Assembly (NCBI RefSeq): GCF_032062135.1
Contig: NC_092860.1
Span: 126,575,508-126,639,507, forward strand
Source: Pyxicephalus adspersus
Taxonomy: Eukaryota > Chordata > Amphibia > Anura > Pyxicephalidae
DNA: 64,000 nt
Reading direction: 5' to 3'
Part shown: one piece after another, positions 34,990-46,712 of the stretch
Position numbering within the stretch: the stretch's first letter is position 1
Layout of the letters: each line of letters begins with the position of its first letter
Notes under the pieces: generated by a model
What the model was told of the DNA's origin: nothing
What the model saw: only the letters and a program-made list of their open reading frames with translations
Database searches by the model: none
Position numbers and translations under genes: made by a program

Positions 34990-35525
34990 GAGGATCCAGG
35001 CCATCTATTTATATCAGATTCTTCCTTTTCTTTTATTTTCCTCCTCTGAAAAAATGACAGCTGGATTTTTCCATTTGTGTGGGTAACTCAGAGTTCTGCT
35101 TTCCAGCAGGGATAATTGCACATATTTGCCTAATCAGAAGAAGACATATTCTTGATTTAATCCACAATATATTTTCTGGATGTGTAGTAAAGTAATATGA
35201 AGGTATTGGGCATGTATTCATGCTTTAGTAGTTGTCTAAACTGTTTAGAGATCCCCCTCCAACATCCCATATATGAAAATTTTCCTTTCCTGTAAGAAGA
35301 TTCACATTTCCTGGTGCTTTTTTATATACAATTTGAATACCAAAATACCACAGTATAGCAGTTACTTTATCCAAGGTTATTTGCTCTAATGAGAACCACT
35401 TCAGGCTTCTGACGCAGAATTGAAGAACTATTAAATTCTTTGCAGAATTTATTAGTTCTTCACTTCTGGTTGACAAAGTTCTAAAACCACTTCACTGCAA
35501 CTGTCTAATATAAACAAAGGATTCT
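34990..35525. other. noncoding spacer
   Basis: Nothing recognised. Confidence 0.3.
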
Positions 35526-35528
35526 CAC

Positions 35529-35726
35529 TTAAAGTGTACCTGAACTCGGCACTCTTTTAAGATGTCATTGAATTACTTGCTGAGCTAACTAACACTCTGA
35601 TGTCAACTTTTTCATATCTACAAGGACTAGTAGGTTAAGCTTCAACAAACAAAATACTTTTTAAACTATTTTGAACTACATTCGAACTTGGTCAGCTTCC
35701 ATAATTACTTTTAGGTTCTCTTTGAG
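35529..35726. mobile_element. small TTAAAG-ended MITE
   Basis: Left end TTAAAGTGTACCTGAACTC, right end the complement of TCAAAGAGAACCTAAAAG. The ends follow the same TTAAAGNGNACCT pattern as the element at 28415. It is about 200 bp with an AT-rich interior. Confidence 0.6.
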
Positions 35727-35739
35727 TTAACAATAGTTT

Positions 35740-36075
35740 ATTATATTATATGTGCTAGTTGCTGTTGTCTCTGTTGGCTATTAAGACTTTCTTTTACCCC
35801 TCTCTGATTTAGTTTCACTTTATTAAAGTGGCCTGACTTTCCTTGGTCTTGGTAAAACCCCTAAACATGTTTATTTAGGTCAGGGTGGGGGGAGTGAGTA
35901 CAAAGAACTTCTACTTACCTTATCCCCTTTCTGCAAGCATCTGCCCTACCAGTCCCCTGCAGTCTGTTTTAATGGTGTTCTGTACATTGGTCACTGGCCT
36001 TTTCCAGAGCTTGAGTAGTTGATTTCTATTCCTGAAGAATGGCTTTAAGCTAAACCATCACCATTCAATGACCCT
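35740..36075. other. noncoding spacer
   Basis: Nothing recognised. Confidence 0.3.
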
Positions 36076-36079
36076 GACC

Positions 36080-36440
36080 ATTTTATAGTTCAATTGGTTT
36101 TTATTAAAGAAAAAAACAGTATAGCAAACAAAATAGTAATAAACTGTCACACATATACATATACATATCATATTAAAGAAACAGTATAAGGTACAAATGT
36201 CAGTGTAAACATCTGATTCAGATTAACAGTAGAGGTCTAAGTAGCAGCGGAACAGAAAAAGGGGAAGAGTTACCAAGCCAGTCAAAATAAAGTCAAACAT
36301 ACAATAAACATAAATTTAGGTTGAAAAACAAATAAAAGAGCGGGAGAGGGATGAGGGGCATAAGGGAAAAGTAAGGAGAAAATACACAATGTAGATTGAA
36401 AACAGAGTATATTGACATGTCTATAGGGGGAGATGGTGTC
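36080..36440 (-). repeat. possible antisense LINE 3' end
   Basis: Starts T-rich (TTTTTATTAAAGAAAAAAAC) and continues with purine-rich sequence (gagcgggagagggatgaggg) that resembles the segment at 7905-8150. No coding remnant. Low confidence. Confidence 0.25.
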
Positions 36441-36685
36441 AATCTTTGTTCAAGCTTAAGAGAGGTTCTGTAATGCTCCCAACATGCCTACTGTGTCGTA
36501 AATTTACCCATACAATTGTTGTCAAAGGCCCTTAGCTCCTCTATTCTCATGATCTCATCACCCTAAGAATTATAAATGACCTTACTGCCAACTTAAACTG
36601 TTTCACATGTGGGTGGAAAAGTAGTGGCAGTGGAATGTCATGATGCTAGGAAAAGTGAGGTTCCAATAATAAAGTGTGTATCTAA

Positions 36686-37016
36686 AGCTGCGTACACACG
36701 GCAAATTTTTCTCGCCCGATAATCGGTATCGGCCAATTATCGGGCGAAAATCTGCCGTGTGTACAGTCGGTCTTCGTCCATCGTCCGACGACCGTCCTGG
36801 CGGATCCACGGACGATGGACGACGACCGATCCTAATGAAAGGGAAGGGGAGAGCGCGCAGCAGGGTGCCGCTCCTTCGCTCTCCCCCTCCCCTCTCCATA
36901 GAGCATGAACGGTGCTGTATGTACAGCATCGTTCATGCATCGTGCAGTCTTTTCTCGTTGGAAAGGATCGTGAAAGATCCTTTCCAACGAGAAAAATTGC
37001 AGGTGTGTACGCAGCT
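36686..37016. mobile_element. AGCTGCGTACACAC MITE, full-length, TAA duplication
   Basis: 331 bp. Termini AGCTGCGTACACACGG and the complement of AGCTGCGTACACACCTGC, with TAA at 36683-36685 and 37017-37019. It contains smaller hairpins, including GCATGAACGGTGCTGTATGT facing ACAGCATCGTTCATGC (about 36903-36938) and CGCCCGATAATCGG facing its complement. Open frames up to 142 codons on both strands are artefacts of the palindrome. Confidence 0.95.
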
Positions 37017-37019
37017 TAA

Positions 37020-37560
37020 TGCAGAGAGGGGTTTGAATGAAGCTTTTATAGCTAATAACTGTTTTGTAGCTTTTCCCTATGACCAAAAACTGTGTCAGTA
37101 TTAAGTGGCTTCCATTGTATGATGGGTATGCTTGTGCGTTTCACAAGTAGGCACCTGTTCTTGTGTTAAACTTTAGTAATCAGAGAATGGTATCACGCAT
37201 GTGAATTGTCTGAAATAGAAAGTTGAAGAGCTTTTGACCTTAGTGAACTGGCCCCTAAAATTTCAGTCCCAGTACTCCAAGCCTAACTCTGATAATATAT
37301 GTTTGTATTTCCTTCCTTTTTTCCATTGCACAAGGGCTAAATTATATTATAGGCAAAGAGGTCAAATGCCTTTTTTAATAAGTGCTGCATCTTTGTGCCT
37401 TATCTATTACATGAAGCACAGTGAGGAAATGAAGATCACTGGACCCTGTAGTATCGTACACATGAGCAGTAGAGCAGGGGTGGGAAGTTTACTGAGTCAG
37501 GCTCCTAAGACCTTGATCTCCTAAACATTCTAATTTCTGGTATTTCTTTTGTTTGTCCCC
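37020..37560. other. noncoding spacer
   Basis: Nothing recognised. Confidence 0.3.
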
Positions 37561-37564
37561 AGCT

Positions 37565-37565
<1 letters not shown>

Positions 37566-37602
<37 letters not shown>
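37566..37602. repeat. (AT)n microsatellite
   Basis: About 18 AT dinucleotides. Confidence 0.95.
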
Positions 37603-37604
<2 letters not shown>

Positions 37605-37620
37605 CCTGGATTAACATCAT

Positions 37621-37640
37621 ATGTTTCGCCTTAGGCATGC
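37621..37640 (-). repeat. partial GAAAC-hairpin motif
   Basis: The minus strand reads GCATGCCTAAGGCGAAACAT: a GCC-TAA-GGC hairpin followed by GAAAC, as in the copy at 1683. The CTGANGA half is not recognisable here. Confidence 0.35.
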
Positions 37641-39710
37641 GTTGACATTAAGTTAAACGTGTTGCACTGATCTGTTTTATACTTTTGGTTCACAGGTTGT
37701 TCCATTTTATGTAGCGCACACTTCGGCAGCTTGTTGGTGTGAACTGACCCTTTTGGAAACTATAGATTTTTTTAGTTTGCCATTGTGTCGGGTCAGTGTT
37801 GATCAACGCAGATCAATGAAGCTCACATTGTCTAAATAGGTCCACATTGCTCTGTTATTCTTGAAGCCATGTGAGCAAATGTTGTTTCAAGTTCTAAGCC
37901 CACTTGGAGTCAAAACTTGATTTTACATTTTGTGATTTACATTATCCAAAGGGCAGGGTGTCACAAAACCTTCAAGTGATGGGGACAGCAACAACAACAT
38001 TTATTTACTAGTATGTTATGGTTGAACTCTTAGGTTTTCCTGTCCGGGTGACACCTGCGCTCTCTCATTTTTTTTGTAGAGGAACTAAAGGTAATTCTAC
38101 TCAGTGAGACAACAGCAAAAGCTAATCAAAAGTTTTGATACTTCTCTTATTTTTCAAATAAAAAGCTTTTATTGAAAATAATACATTCTAATCCTGCTAT
38201 GAAGGTTCTTGTTCAGACACCTACACTTAAACTTTGATGACTGTCTCACTGTCTAAAAATCCTGCTCGGACACTGTGTCACCTGAACCCCTAGTGGAGAC
38301 AACAACTGGTCATTTCAATAGTTTTGTCACTATTAGGAACCAAGCCCAAAGCCAAAGTTTAAATGACATTCAGTTGATGCTGTGAGTGCACAGTATACAC
38401 AGTAAATTGGCTGATCATAGACTGGAAGTGGCATAGAGCTGCCATTGTTTTTTGCAAAACTGAGCCTTAGAACTTGTCATATCCTTGCTTCACCGCTGAA
38501 ATTCAGTCAATACAGTCAATACTGTTTTGTGAAATCTTAGGCAATCTCCTAACATAATCCATTTTTGTAAACGTAGGGCTGATGAATAGGATACAACACC
38601 ATTCCTAAAATTAAAAAACTACCACTGAAAAACTGGTAAATATTGGACACCTGCTTGGACCACACAATAGCCATAATTCAGATAAAAGTACATATGATAA
38701 AAAAAAGTATATTAGAAGTGTCAAATGATGTAAAATAAATGCAGAATTTACTATTTTGTATAATGCCCTCGCTATTATGTTGTGGTCTGGTTTATACCAA
38801 TATTTCTTTTCCTAGATTGCCTTATTAGAGGCACTGGATTTGTTAGTATTTCCGGCGTTAAATGGGAAAATCTATGAAAAGCTGTTGTTCGTATCACGCA
38901 GAGCCTGGTATTGGGAAAAAAAGTAAATGACTGTTCTGTAAAAACTTGACAGATAACGTGGAGTTTGTCCAACTGTAACAGAGAAGAAAATGTTTGTGTA
39001 GCAGCTGAGGACCACAGGTTTTTCTTACTAACTAAATCACTAAATAAAAGTTATCAGAACATAGATTACTTAATTTCTATAAAAAAAATTTAAAAAATGA
39101 CTACATATGTTGAGCCAGAGGAAATGTTGTTTACTGCTGTGCTAGAAAATATTGCTTAATAGACAAACAAAACATATGGAAATGAACTATTCCCTGTTTT
39201 GGTAACTTTGCATGACTCTTCAGAGAATTGTGGTACTCTTTTGTCCGTATAGTGTGAATAAATCTATTGCATCGTGCTTCTTAGCGACTTTACTATTAAG
39301 GGTATACGTACATTTATTATAAAAAAAATAAAAAACTTGATTTATATGTGTGTGCATGCAATCCTTTTTCTATCATTGCCTCTCATGCTTTGTTGTGGCT
39401 ACTTTAGTGTATAATTTTTTATGTTTACAGTATTTGATCCTACAATGTAACTGCACCCATAATCTAATTCTATTTTGGGTTTGATTCTCTTGTTGAGTTT
39501 TCTGTGCTCTCTGCAAAACCTCACAACGAAATCTTCATGCGCCCTGGCACACCCATGCCCAACTGAAAACTTATATTGTGAGTTTTCAGCACCTTTAGCT
39601 TTCGCTGTATGTTACATACCATATATTTTACATTAATCAATAATTTCTGACACAAGCCTGAACTTTCACTGAACTTTGCATGCACATTCACTTGACTGAT
39701 AAAAGTGAGA
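37641..39710. other. noncoding sequence, nothing recognised
   Basis: AT-rich sequence with no exon or defined repeat. The phrase CACTTCGGCAGC at 37720 resembles the start of U6 RNA only superficially. Confidence 0.3.
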
Positions 39711-39714
39711 TATT

Positions 39715-39938
39715 GGGGCTAATTTATTGAATCTCTCCAAGGCTGGAGAGGATACACTTTCATCAGTGAAGTTATGTGATCCAACAAACCTGCAATGGAT
39801 TTCTTCAAAGCATTTTACTATTTGTTAGCAAATGTTTTGAATCCTGCACCTGATCCATTTCAGGTTTGCTGGATCTCCCAGCTTCACTGATGAAAGTGTA
39901 TACTCTCCAGTCTTGGAGAGCTTTAATAAATCAGGCAC
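39715..39938. mobile_element. GGGCCTGATTT palindromic MITE with ATT duplication
   Basis: 224-bp copy with both arms. The left tip is GGGGCTAATTTATTGAATCT and the right tip is the complement of GTGCCTGATTTATTAAAG. Perfect ATT duplications lie at 39712-39714 and 39939-39941. Confidence 0.93.
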
Positions 39939-42350
39939 ATTGAGAAAATGTTTTCGGAATCCTGTCAATAGGGTTACAAAGGTCACGTGCTGTTTTGTAT
40001 CTATAAAAAATTGGAAAGGTCTACAAACATTTCTCCCACTATTCTTCCCAATAAATTATCAAACAGATACAGCAAAACTATTTTAATTGCATTTTCAACA
40101 GACCTCTAGGTTTATAATAGAACTTTATTGTTGGGGGTCATGCAATCACTTCCATGATTAAGTCACTGAGTGGAGAAAATGTATTGAGGATGAGAAGCAG
40201 GGATCTGGCGGTGCAAAAAATTTTTGGGTAAAAAAAAAAAATTGAATTCATATGAAGTGCAGCTTTCTTAGTTATTTAAAAAATAAGGTGCCAAGTCCAG
40301 GCTAAAATCAGACACTGACACTGACATGACACTACCTGACTGCCAAGCATACCCCTCATACAATATAAGGCAAGCAGTGAGGTGAAAATGAGTACATCAT
40401 ATCTCTAATGGACATTTATGAAAAGGTTGGAGGATTTTCTCAGGTTGCGTGTATAGTTCATTGGGCGATATTAAAGTTACTTTCTATTTGTTATAAAGTT
40501 TCATTTTGGTTACTGGAATACATAAATGTATTACATTCTGACCATGTGGGGCATTCATAAACGAACTTGACCTTAACTTCAGACAATGAACAAATTTTGT
40601 TTTAGCAAATTCTAGGCAGACATATTTGATTTAGTTCTTGTTATTTACAAGAGCCTTACTGTGAAAAAAGACACTAAACAAATATCTACCCAAGTGTAGT
40701 ACAAAGAAGTAAACAGTCATCTTACTACTTCCAAGCTATACTACATTCATGAAGGATGTGGATTTACCAGGAGCTTTGACTGGATTGTCAGAGCCAGCTC
40801 TCATCAGAGTTTTTCCAATCTGTCAGCATTGCAGCTTTGTACAGCTACAATGTATTTTGGACATAATCCAACAGGATATATTGACTTTCTTTGCCTTACC
40901 TTACAAAACCTACAACCGACTGAGATGCTAGGTATGATGATAAAGACTACATCATTCCCTTGACTACTGATGCATTTGCATTCAGAAAATATAATCTAGA
41001 GCCAAGAAACCCATTCCAATATAGAAACAGTCGATGCTCGCAGAAGAAGGCATAATAACGCAGTCTCAATAAACAGACTGCTTTCAAAATGCAGTAGATT
41101 GTCTCCATTGAGTGCCAAAAGGCATCATGCTGGGGAGACTGCTGGAGAAAAGTTCTGCATAACAAAGTTCCCAGAAACATCCCCCACCATAGTATATCTT
41201 ATTTCCTGGTAAATCCAATGTAATTGCTGATCTGGAAAAAGCTACTAGATGATCCAAGAAAATGATAAACATACTCTCAAGTGCCATTTACTGCATGCAA
41301 GTTCCTCAAAAGGTGTGGTAGGTAGAGGTTTTTCAGATTTATATGTTGCAGGGCCACCATGGCAGGTTCTAAGGTATTTACAATACTTAAACTAACACTT
41401 TTGGCACAGGCACATTTACACATGGCAAATGCAGCTATGATCATAAATAAATCATTTAAAGAACAAAACATCTAGTATTTTCCAACATTCTATGCATTTT
41501 CCATTCTTGGATACAACCGTGTATTTTACCCTAATAGAATGACAAACTGAATAATATTTGGTTTATTAGGGCATGAAGGAGCTGGGCTTCATATATGTAT
41601 GTGTATATCCACATACATATATGATGTAAATGTATGTGTGGTACAGCAAATAATGCACCAGGCTGCAAATACGTAAAGAATATTAATGATAATAATAAAG
41701 TAAAATGCTGGTAAAATTACATTTTATTATGTAAAATGATTAAAATGAAAAGAATATGTTACACAATACAAAATAGTATGGGCCTTGAAGCATTGTGGGG
41801 GTTTACTATATATACTAATGCCATCTGTACTTTCATATACTATCATATACTATACTATCATATGTACAGAATTGCCAATAGGTTATACAAACTGGTATAC
41901 ACACTTTCATGAAATTCAATACATTGCTTAAACTAGAGCATGGTTGGTTTTCAATGCAGCCTTGTCATGAGAACACATTTAATTCAGGGACTAACTTTTT
42001 ATGCATTACTACATGTATCTGCTGTAAATTGGACACAATCATGCAGTGTGACATCCATGGGGAAATAGCCACAATTACACCAAACTGTAGTGGGCTCCTC
42101 AGGAAGCATTGTTTCAGTGCCTATTGTCTGAATTTCATTGCTCACTTTTGTAGTTTGGGTCTGCCAAAAAATCATTGCCAAGGACATTTTTGCTGACCAG
42201 TAAATAAATTGTATATTGTTTAGGACTTTGATCCTAAACAATCAAAGTTTTCACATTGTTTTTTTACACCCTATTCAATGCAACTTATAACATCCACATG
42301 AAAGATTTAATAGCAACAGTTCAGTTCAGAGATTGATATTATCTCATCCT
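39939..42350. other. noncoding sequence, small palindrome only
   Basis: No coding exon recognised. A near-perfect inverted repeat lies at 41591-41622 (ATATATGTATGTGTATAT facing ACATACATATAT). The segment 41090-41460 is complex in composition and might be an old exon or regulatory piece, but I cannot support either. Confidence 0.3.
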
Positions 42351-42356
42351 CATGTG

Positions 42357-42690
42357 TCAGTACTTTGTAGAACCATCTTTTGCTGTAATTACAGCATTGA
42401 GTATGTTTGAATACTTCTTCAGAAACTTTTTATGTCTAGCCTGTGCAATATTTGCCTGCTTTTCTTTACAGAAGGTTTAAAGCTCAGTCATATTGGGAGG
42501 TGATTGTTGGTGGACTTCAATCTTCAAATCATTCCACAGATTTTCAATGGGGTTCAAGTATGAGCACTAAGTAGTCAATGTAAGGACATTTTTTCTTCTC
42601 CTTTAGCCGCTGTGTGCTTTAAATCATTGTCTTTTCGGACAGTGAACATTTTTCCCATTGACAACTTTTTTTAAACTTTGGCCACAGTTG
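42357..42690 (-). pseudogene. decayed Tc1/mariner transposase, C-terminal part
   Basis: This is the remnant of a Tc1-family cut-and-paste transposase, an enzyme of the DDE type. On the minus strand, codons ending at 42357 translate to a typical Tc1 C-terminus, finishing AVITAKDGSTKY and stop. Upstream, LNPIENLW (42534-42557) is the hallmark that follows the third catalytic region, and it is preceded by a decayed NVL..W-type lead-in. Further upstream and in a different frame, DNDLKHTA (near 42608-42631) matches the QDNDPKHT block that holds the second catalytic aspartate. There is an in-frame stop at 42477-42479, another just before LNPIENLW and at least one frameshift, so it cannot be functional. 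The N-terminal DNA-binding half and the inverted repeats were not recognised. The family call is firm, the limits approximate. Confidence 0.88.
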
Positions 42691-43585
42691 GGTATTGTTA
42701 TTAGCTCTGCTTATAGCTATGAAAATAGCTATAAGTCAATTCCCTTTTGTGTTGTGGTAACCCACATTACTATATTGCATGTCAACAGGCAGGTATTTTT
42801 GTAATGCAGCTCTAAAGTGCACAATCCATAGCACACCACCGTTCACAGATGTGTATGTTCTGTGTGTTGGGATGTCAAAATTAGGCTTATTCAGAATATA
42901 TTTTCAGCTTTATTGCCATGTGCATCCATGCACAAAAATTATGCACTAATTCACGTGCAAAAATCAAATCCTTTGGTGTTTCCCCTCTTATTTGATGCAT
43001 TTATTGTTCACATCATGACTAAAGAAGTAGAAAATATTGTTATGCTGTGAAAAATTACATAGCATAACTGTACCATTTTTTTAGGACTGATTACTTTAAT
43101 TTTTTGCTGTATAAGTTGGTCTTATTTGTTGCAACATGCTTTCAAGTCTGTGTCAAGGTCACCTTGTCAGAACAATATAGCTGGTAGTTCTGTTAAGCTT
43201 TGCAATATTTGTCCAGCATCCAGCTTTTTCTTAAAAATGATGTGTCACTTTAGAAAAGTTCATACAAAATTGTTTGTCTTTCCTGGGAGGAGACACATTT
43301 TTATGTATTTATTGATTTGATTCGAGAAAAGTAAAGCAAAGTGTAGTTGCTTCACATAACAACGAATGATTTTCCAAACTAAACCCTGGTAAAGGTAATA
43401 AATCTGTTTTTGCTCTTTTGTACCTATTTAGGAATCCCAATATTTATGTAATATAAGTATATTGTACATGATTTACTGAAATTAGAAATGGAGAGCTGAA
43501 GTATTGAGTGTATATGACTAGAAGTCAAAAATACAAACATGTTCAACAAACCTATTGCATACAATACCAAGTTATCCCTACCTAG
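42691..43585. other. noncoding sequence, possibly more of the Tc1 element
   Basis: The N-terminal part of the transposase should lie here if the element was complete, but no motif survives that I can see. An inverted pair TATAGCTATGAAAATAGCTATA lies at about 42712-42733. Confidence 0.3.
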
Positions 43586-43590
43586 TGTAA

Positions 43591-43792
43591 GTCTACGTAT
43601 ACACGTCCAATTATTCTCGTCCGATAAACGACTCAGGGCAGATATCGGACAAGAATCTGGCGTGTGTACAGTGCCCGTTGTCCATCGTCTGAATGACGGA
43701 CCTAGCGGATTCACGGACAACGAATGATCGTAATGGAAGTGAAGGGGGAGAGTGCACAGCAGGGTGCCCCTCCGTTGTTCTCCGTTGTTCAG
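43591..43792. mobile_element. AGCTGCGTACACAC MITE, right arm lost
   Basis: Left end GTCTACGTATACACGTCCAA preceded by TAA (43588-43590). The body (CGTCCGATAAACGACTC, CTGGCGTGTGTACAGTG, GGATTCACGGACAACG) aligns with the copy at 36686. The sequence stops matching at about 43792, where the terminal third should follow. Confidence 0.8.
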
Positions 43793-44850
43793 AATAAAAA
43801 TTCTGGTGAGAACACAGTTTGTATTGTCCAAGACTTTAGGAAACCTTCTCCCCCTGTGTTATAAGAGAGGAGAGTGTTCTGTAGCCCAACAAGAAAACGC
43901 TAACACCTCCCACAACATATTAGGGCTATTACATGGGGACATTTCCTCTTCTGGGTGGATCTGAAATGATTATGAAGGGTGTTTCTATCCCTAAAGCATT
44001 ATTTGGTGCACCTTTATATTGCCTGAATGTTATCTGAATTTTCTAAAATAAACAAACATGGACATGTTGTGCATACTGGTACAATTAACAGTTATATTTC
44101 CACTATAACATAATAGCTCATTTATATTTATCATAAGATGGAAAGACAATTAGTACAACTTTCATGTAACTGTCACATTCCTTCTTTATTCGTTGTTTAA
44201 CTCAGAACAAAACAGCAAGGTGTGCTGTACAGACTGCAGACAAGTCTGGTGGAGAATTTGCAATAAAAAAAAAATGTGACTTGGAATTTCCGTTGTGTTG
44301 TGTTGTGTAAAACTTGGTTGTATATAGGCTTACAAAATGCTCACAAGTACATAAAATTGTAACTAATCTGCGTTCATCTTTCTGTAACCTGATTTTAGTA
44401 AAATTTAATTGATTGCCATGGGTTACTGTGCATTGAGATTCAGGTTCTGCTCATCAATGATTATAAGTAGTCTGTAGTGTACATGGCCACACATGTAGGA
44501 GTAGTTGGGGAGGTTAATTGCCCTTAAACTCTTCATATAGTGTCTGAAAAGCCATGCAAAAGCCTGTAAAAATTAAAACAGAAAAAAGACAGAAACTATG
44601 TTAAATAAACCACTACAAGTTGCAGTTATTTGTTGCCAATATTTTTTTGTCTAACTAATATTTGTACTGCATGCCTTTTCCTTTAGTACTACCTAATACA
44701 ACACACATTAATGCATGTTACATATGTTGGCACACTGCAGAGCCATTCTTGAAAATAGCACCCTGCATTAACCCAATACAACGCCAACATACTACTATAT
44801 AAGAAAAATCAGAAAAAAAGTAATCTGTGCTCCTGCTTTGGCAGAATGTT
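43793..44850. other. noncoding sequence, nothing recognised
   Basis: AT-rich sequence with no repeat ends or exon recognised. Confidence 0.3.
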
Positions 44851-44854
44851 CACT

Positions 44855-45070
44855 TTAATGACTTACCTTGTTGCATGAGATGTAATGCACTGGAACATAC
44901 AGGGATAAATCCCTGCAAACCCTGCGATGACAAATATATGCGGCCTGTTATTGACGACTTATGTTTCTAAAAATGCAAGTTGCCTGGCTGTTATGCTGAT
45001 GTATTGGCTTATGCGCTTTAGAGACCCAGAATAAGTATGCAGATGAGGAGGTCACATAGGTTTTCTTTAA
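44855..45070. repeat. probable TTAA-ended element related to that at 9593
   Basis: Contains 'aatgcaagttgcctggctgt' and 'tatgctgatgtattggctta', the same phrase family as the element at 9593. The right edge is the complement of TTAAAGAAAACCTATGTGAC, close to the TTAAAGGAAACCTGTG end there. The left TTAA at 44855 is less certain. Confidence 0.5.
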
Positions 45071-46135
45071 CACCTAACAATTAGATCTCATTATACAAAA
45101 GTTTATACAGTAAAAGATCATTTCTAATCGGTTGTTATGGGTTACTGCACATCAAAACTTTTCTCTGCTGCATTGTGCCAGAAATGATTCTCCCACATGC
45201 CATGATGGTTATGCTTAGCACATTAAATGAGCTAATCAAGCAGCATTATAAAACATTTTGTGGGTAAATTGTGAAACAATTTTTCAAAGTGTAATTGCCC
45301 TTTAAATAAGCAAGGTCCTAGTAATGGCTTTTTCAAAGTGAATTTTTTGCTCTGGGAAAGCCCACTTGACAATTATCAGGTAGCATGAATATCTTTTTGT
45401 TTTGGTATTTCTTTAATAGCTGGGTTTTGAGTACACCTAGACCTTGCCAAGATCAGGGCCATCTTCTCAGTATCATACTCTGTACAATGTGAGCTTTGTG
45501 TTTTTAAGACAGGAGGGTTCAGTGACACACTGAAGTCAATGGAGCGCTGAGATCTCCTTATTAACCCTTTGCTTTACAACCCGAACCGTGCATAGTTTCC
45601 AAGCAGTGGGCCATTTTCTTGAATTTCGTGTCTGCTTCAACCCAAATGACCCCGTTTAGTGTTGCTGGGAGGAATGCACGGGCTGAGTTCAGCTCTGAGT
45701 CAAGAGTTCCCAAAACAAAAAATAGTTTTTCAGTCCCAAGCCTTGTAATTTAAGAAACTATGTGGGCAGAATGATTTAAAAAGTTCAAGTGAGTGATAAG
45801 CAGCTGATTTATCATTGCTAAGATGCAATCTTGTGATTGATAAAAAATTAAGTACTTGCATTTTGTTTGTGGTGTGATCTCACTTTGTGCATTATTTTTC
45901 CTGCGTATGTCAGTGCTGGTAATGTCCCTGAAATAGATCACCAACATCTTGTGTTACACAAAAAAAGACAGGCATTCATCCCGCATTTTTCATGCACTAA
46001 ATGCCATTTTTCAAAAACACAACACACACACTGATGCAACATTTGTGGAAGCTTGCATTTTCATTTTGCCAGGAACAGTATTTATTCCAGCAAAGAACTT
46101 TGGCTGCTTTCTTTTTTTTTATATCCCTGCCAATA
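45071..46135. other. noncoding sequence, nothing firmly recognised
   Basis: The GC-richer patch at 45520-45700 may be an old repeat. No ends or exon defined. Confidence 0.3.
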
Positions 46136-46136
46136 A

Positions 46137-46235
46137 GACTTTTAAAGTGTATCTAACCCCAAAACAAGAATGTAATATATTGCATTTTACCAGCTGCATA
46201 TGGTGCATATTTTTTATTTTTCAGGCAGGCTAAAA
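46137..46235. repeat. TTAAAG-ended repeat fragment
   Basis: Begins TTTAAAGTGTATCTAACCCC, matching the end pattern of the elements at 28415 and 35529. No opposite end found. Confidence 0.45.
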
Positions 46236-46388
46236 TCATTTTAACCGGATACAGATAAAATCTGAAGATAAAGCCAGAAATGCAGTGTTCTTGTTACTTC
46301 CTGTAAGTGTCCCAAAAATATTTATCTAGATCCATCAATCCACCTAGTAATGGAGATAGGCAGAGACAGATTTGTTTGTAATTCAGTC

Positions 46389-46712
46389 CAGCGGTCGCCA
46401 ACCAGTGGTCCACGAGAAAATTTTGGTCCGTGGCTCTAGACGGTGACCCCGGTCAGAAGTAGGACCCTGCTTGGGGTGGGGTGCGCCGGCCAGAGCCCCA
46501 GACCACATCTCCTGTACGGATTGTAGGCTCAGGGCAGTGGACGGGTTGTGTCTGGCAGGCTCAGAACTGTGATGGGAGAGTGGGCGGGTTCTGGCATTAT
46601 GACGTCACTCTGGGGAAGTTACTTTCCCTTTGAGTGACACATGGCTCCCCAAGCATGCACGGTCCGGAGTCCATGCATTTAGTGGTCCTGAGGCCTGAAA
46701 AGGTGACTACTG
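46389..46712. mobile_element. hAT-type MITE (CAGCGGTCGCC ends)
   Basis: Left end CAGCGGTCGCCAACCAGTGG, right end the complement of CAGTAGTCACCTTTTCAGG. The flanks ATTCAGTC (46381-46388) and GTCCAGTC (46713-46720) agree at 6 of 8, a decayed 8-bp hAT duplication. The interior is unusually GC-rich and includes a CRE-like TGACGTCA near 46599. Confidence 0.8.

Noticed and set aside
36603..37104. Overlapping open frames of 67-142 codons on both strands
   Set aside because: They lie in a palindromic MITE, whose symmetric GC-rich arms give mirrored frames on both strands.
37715..37740. CACTTCGGCAGC resembling the start of U6 snRNA
   Set aside because: Only about ten bases match, and the rest of the U6 sequence and its promoter are missing.
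43424..43831. 135-codon minus-strand open frame
   Set aside because: Half of it is MITE sequence, and the rest is AT-rich intergenic DNA.
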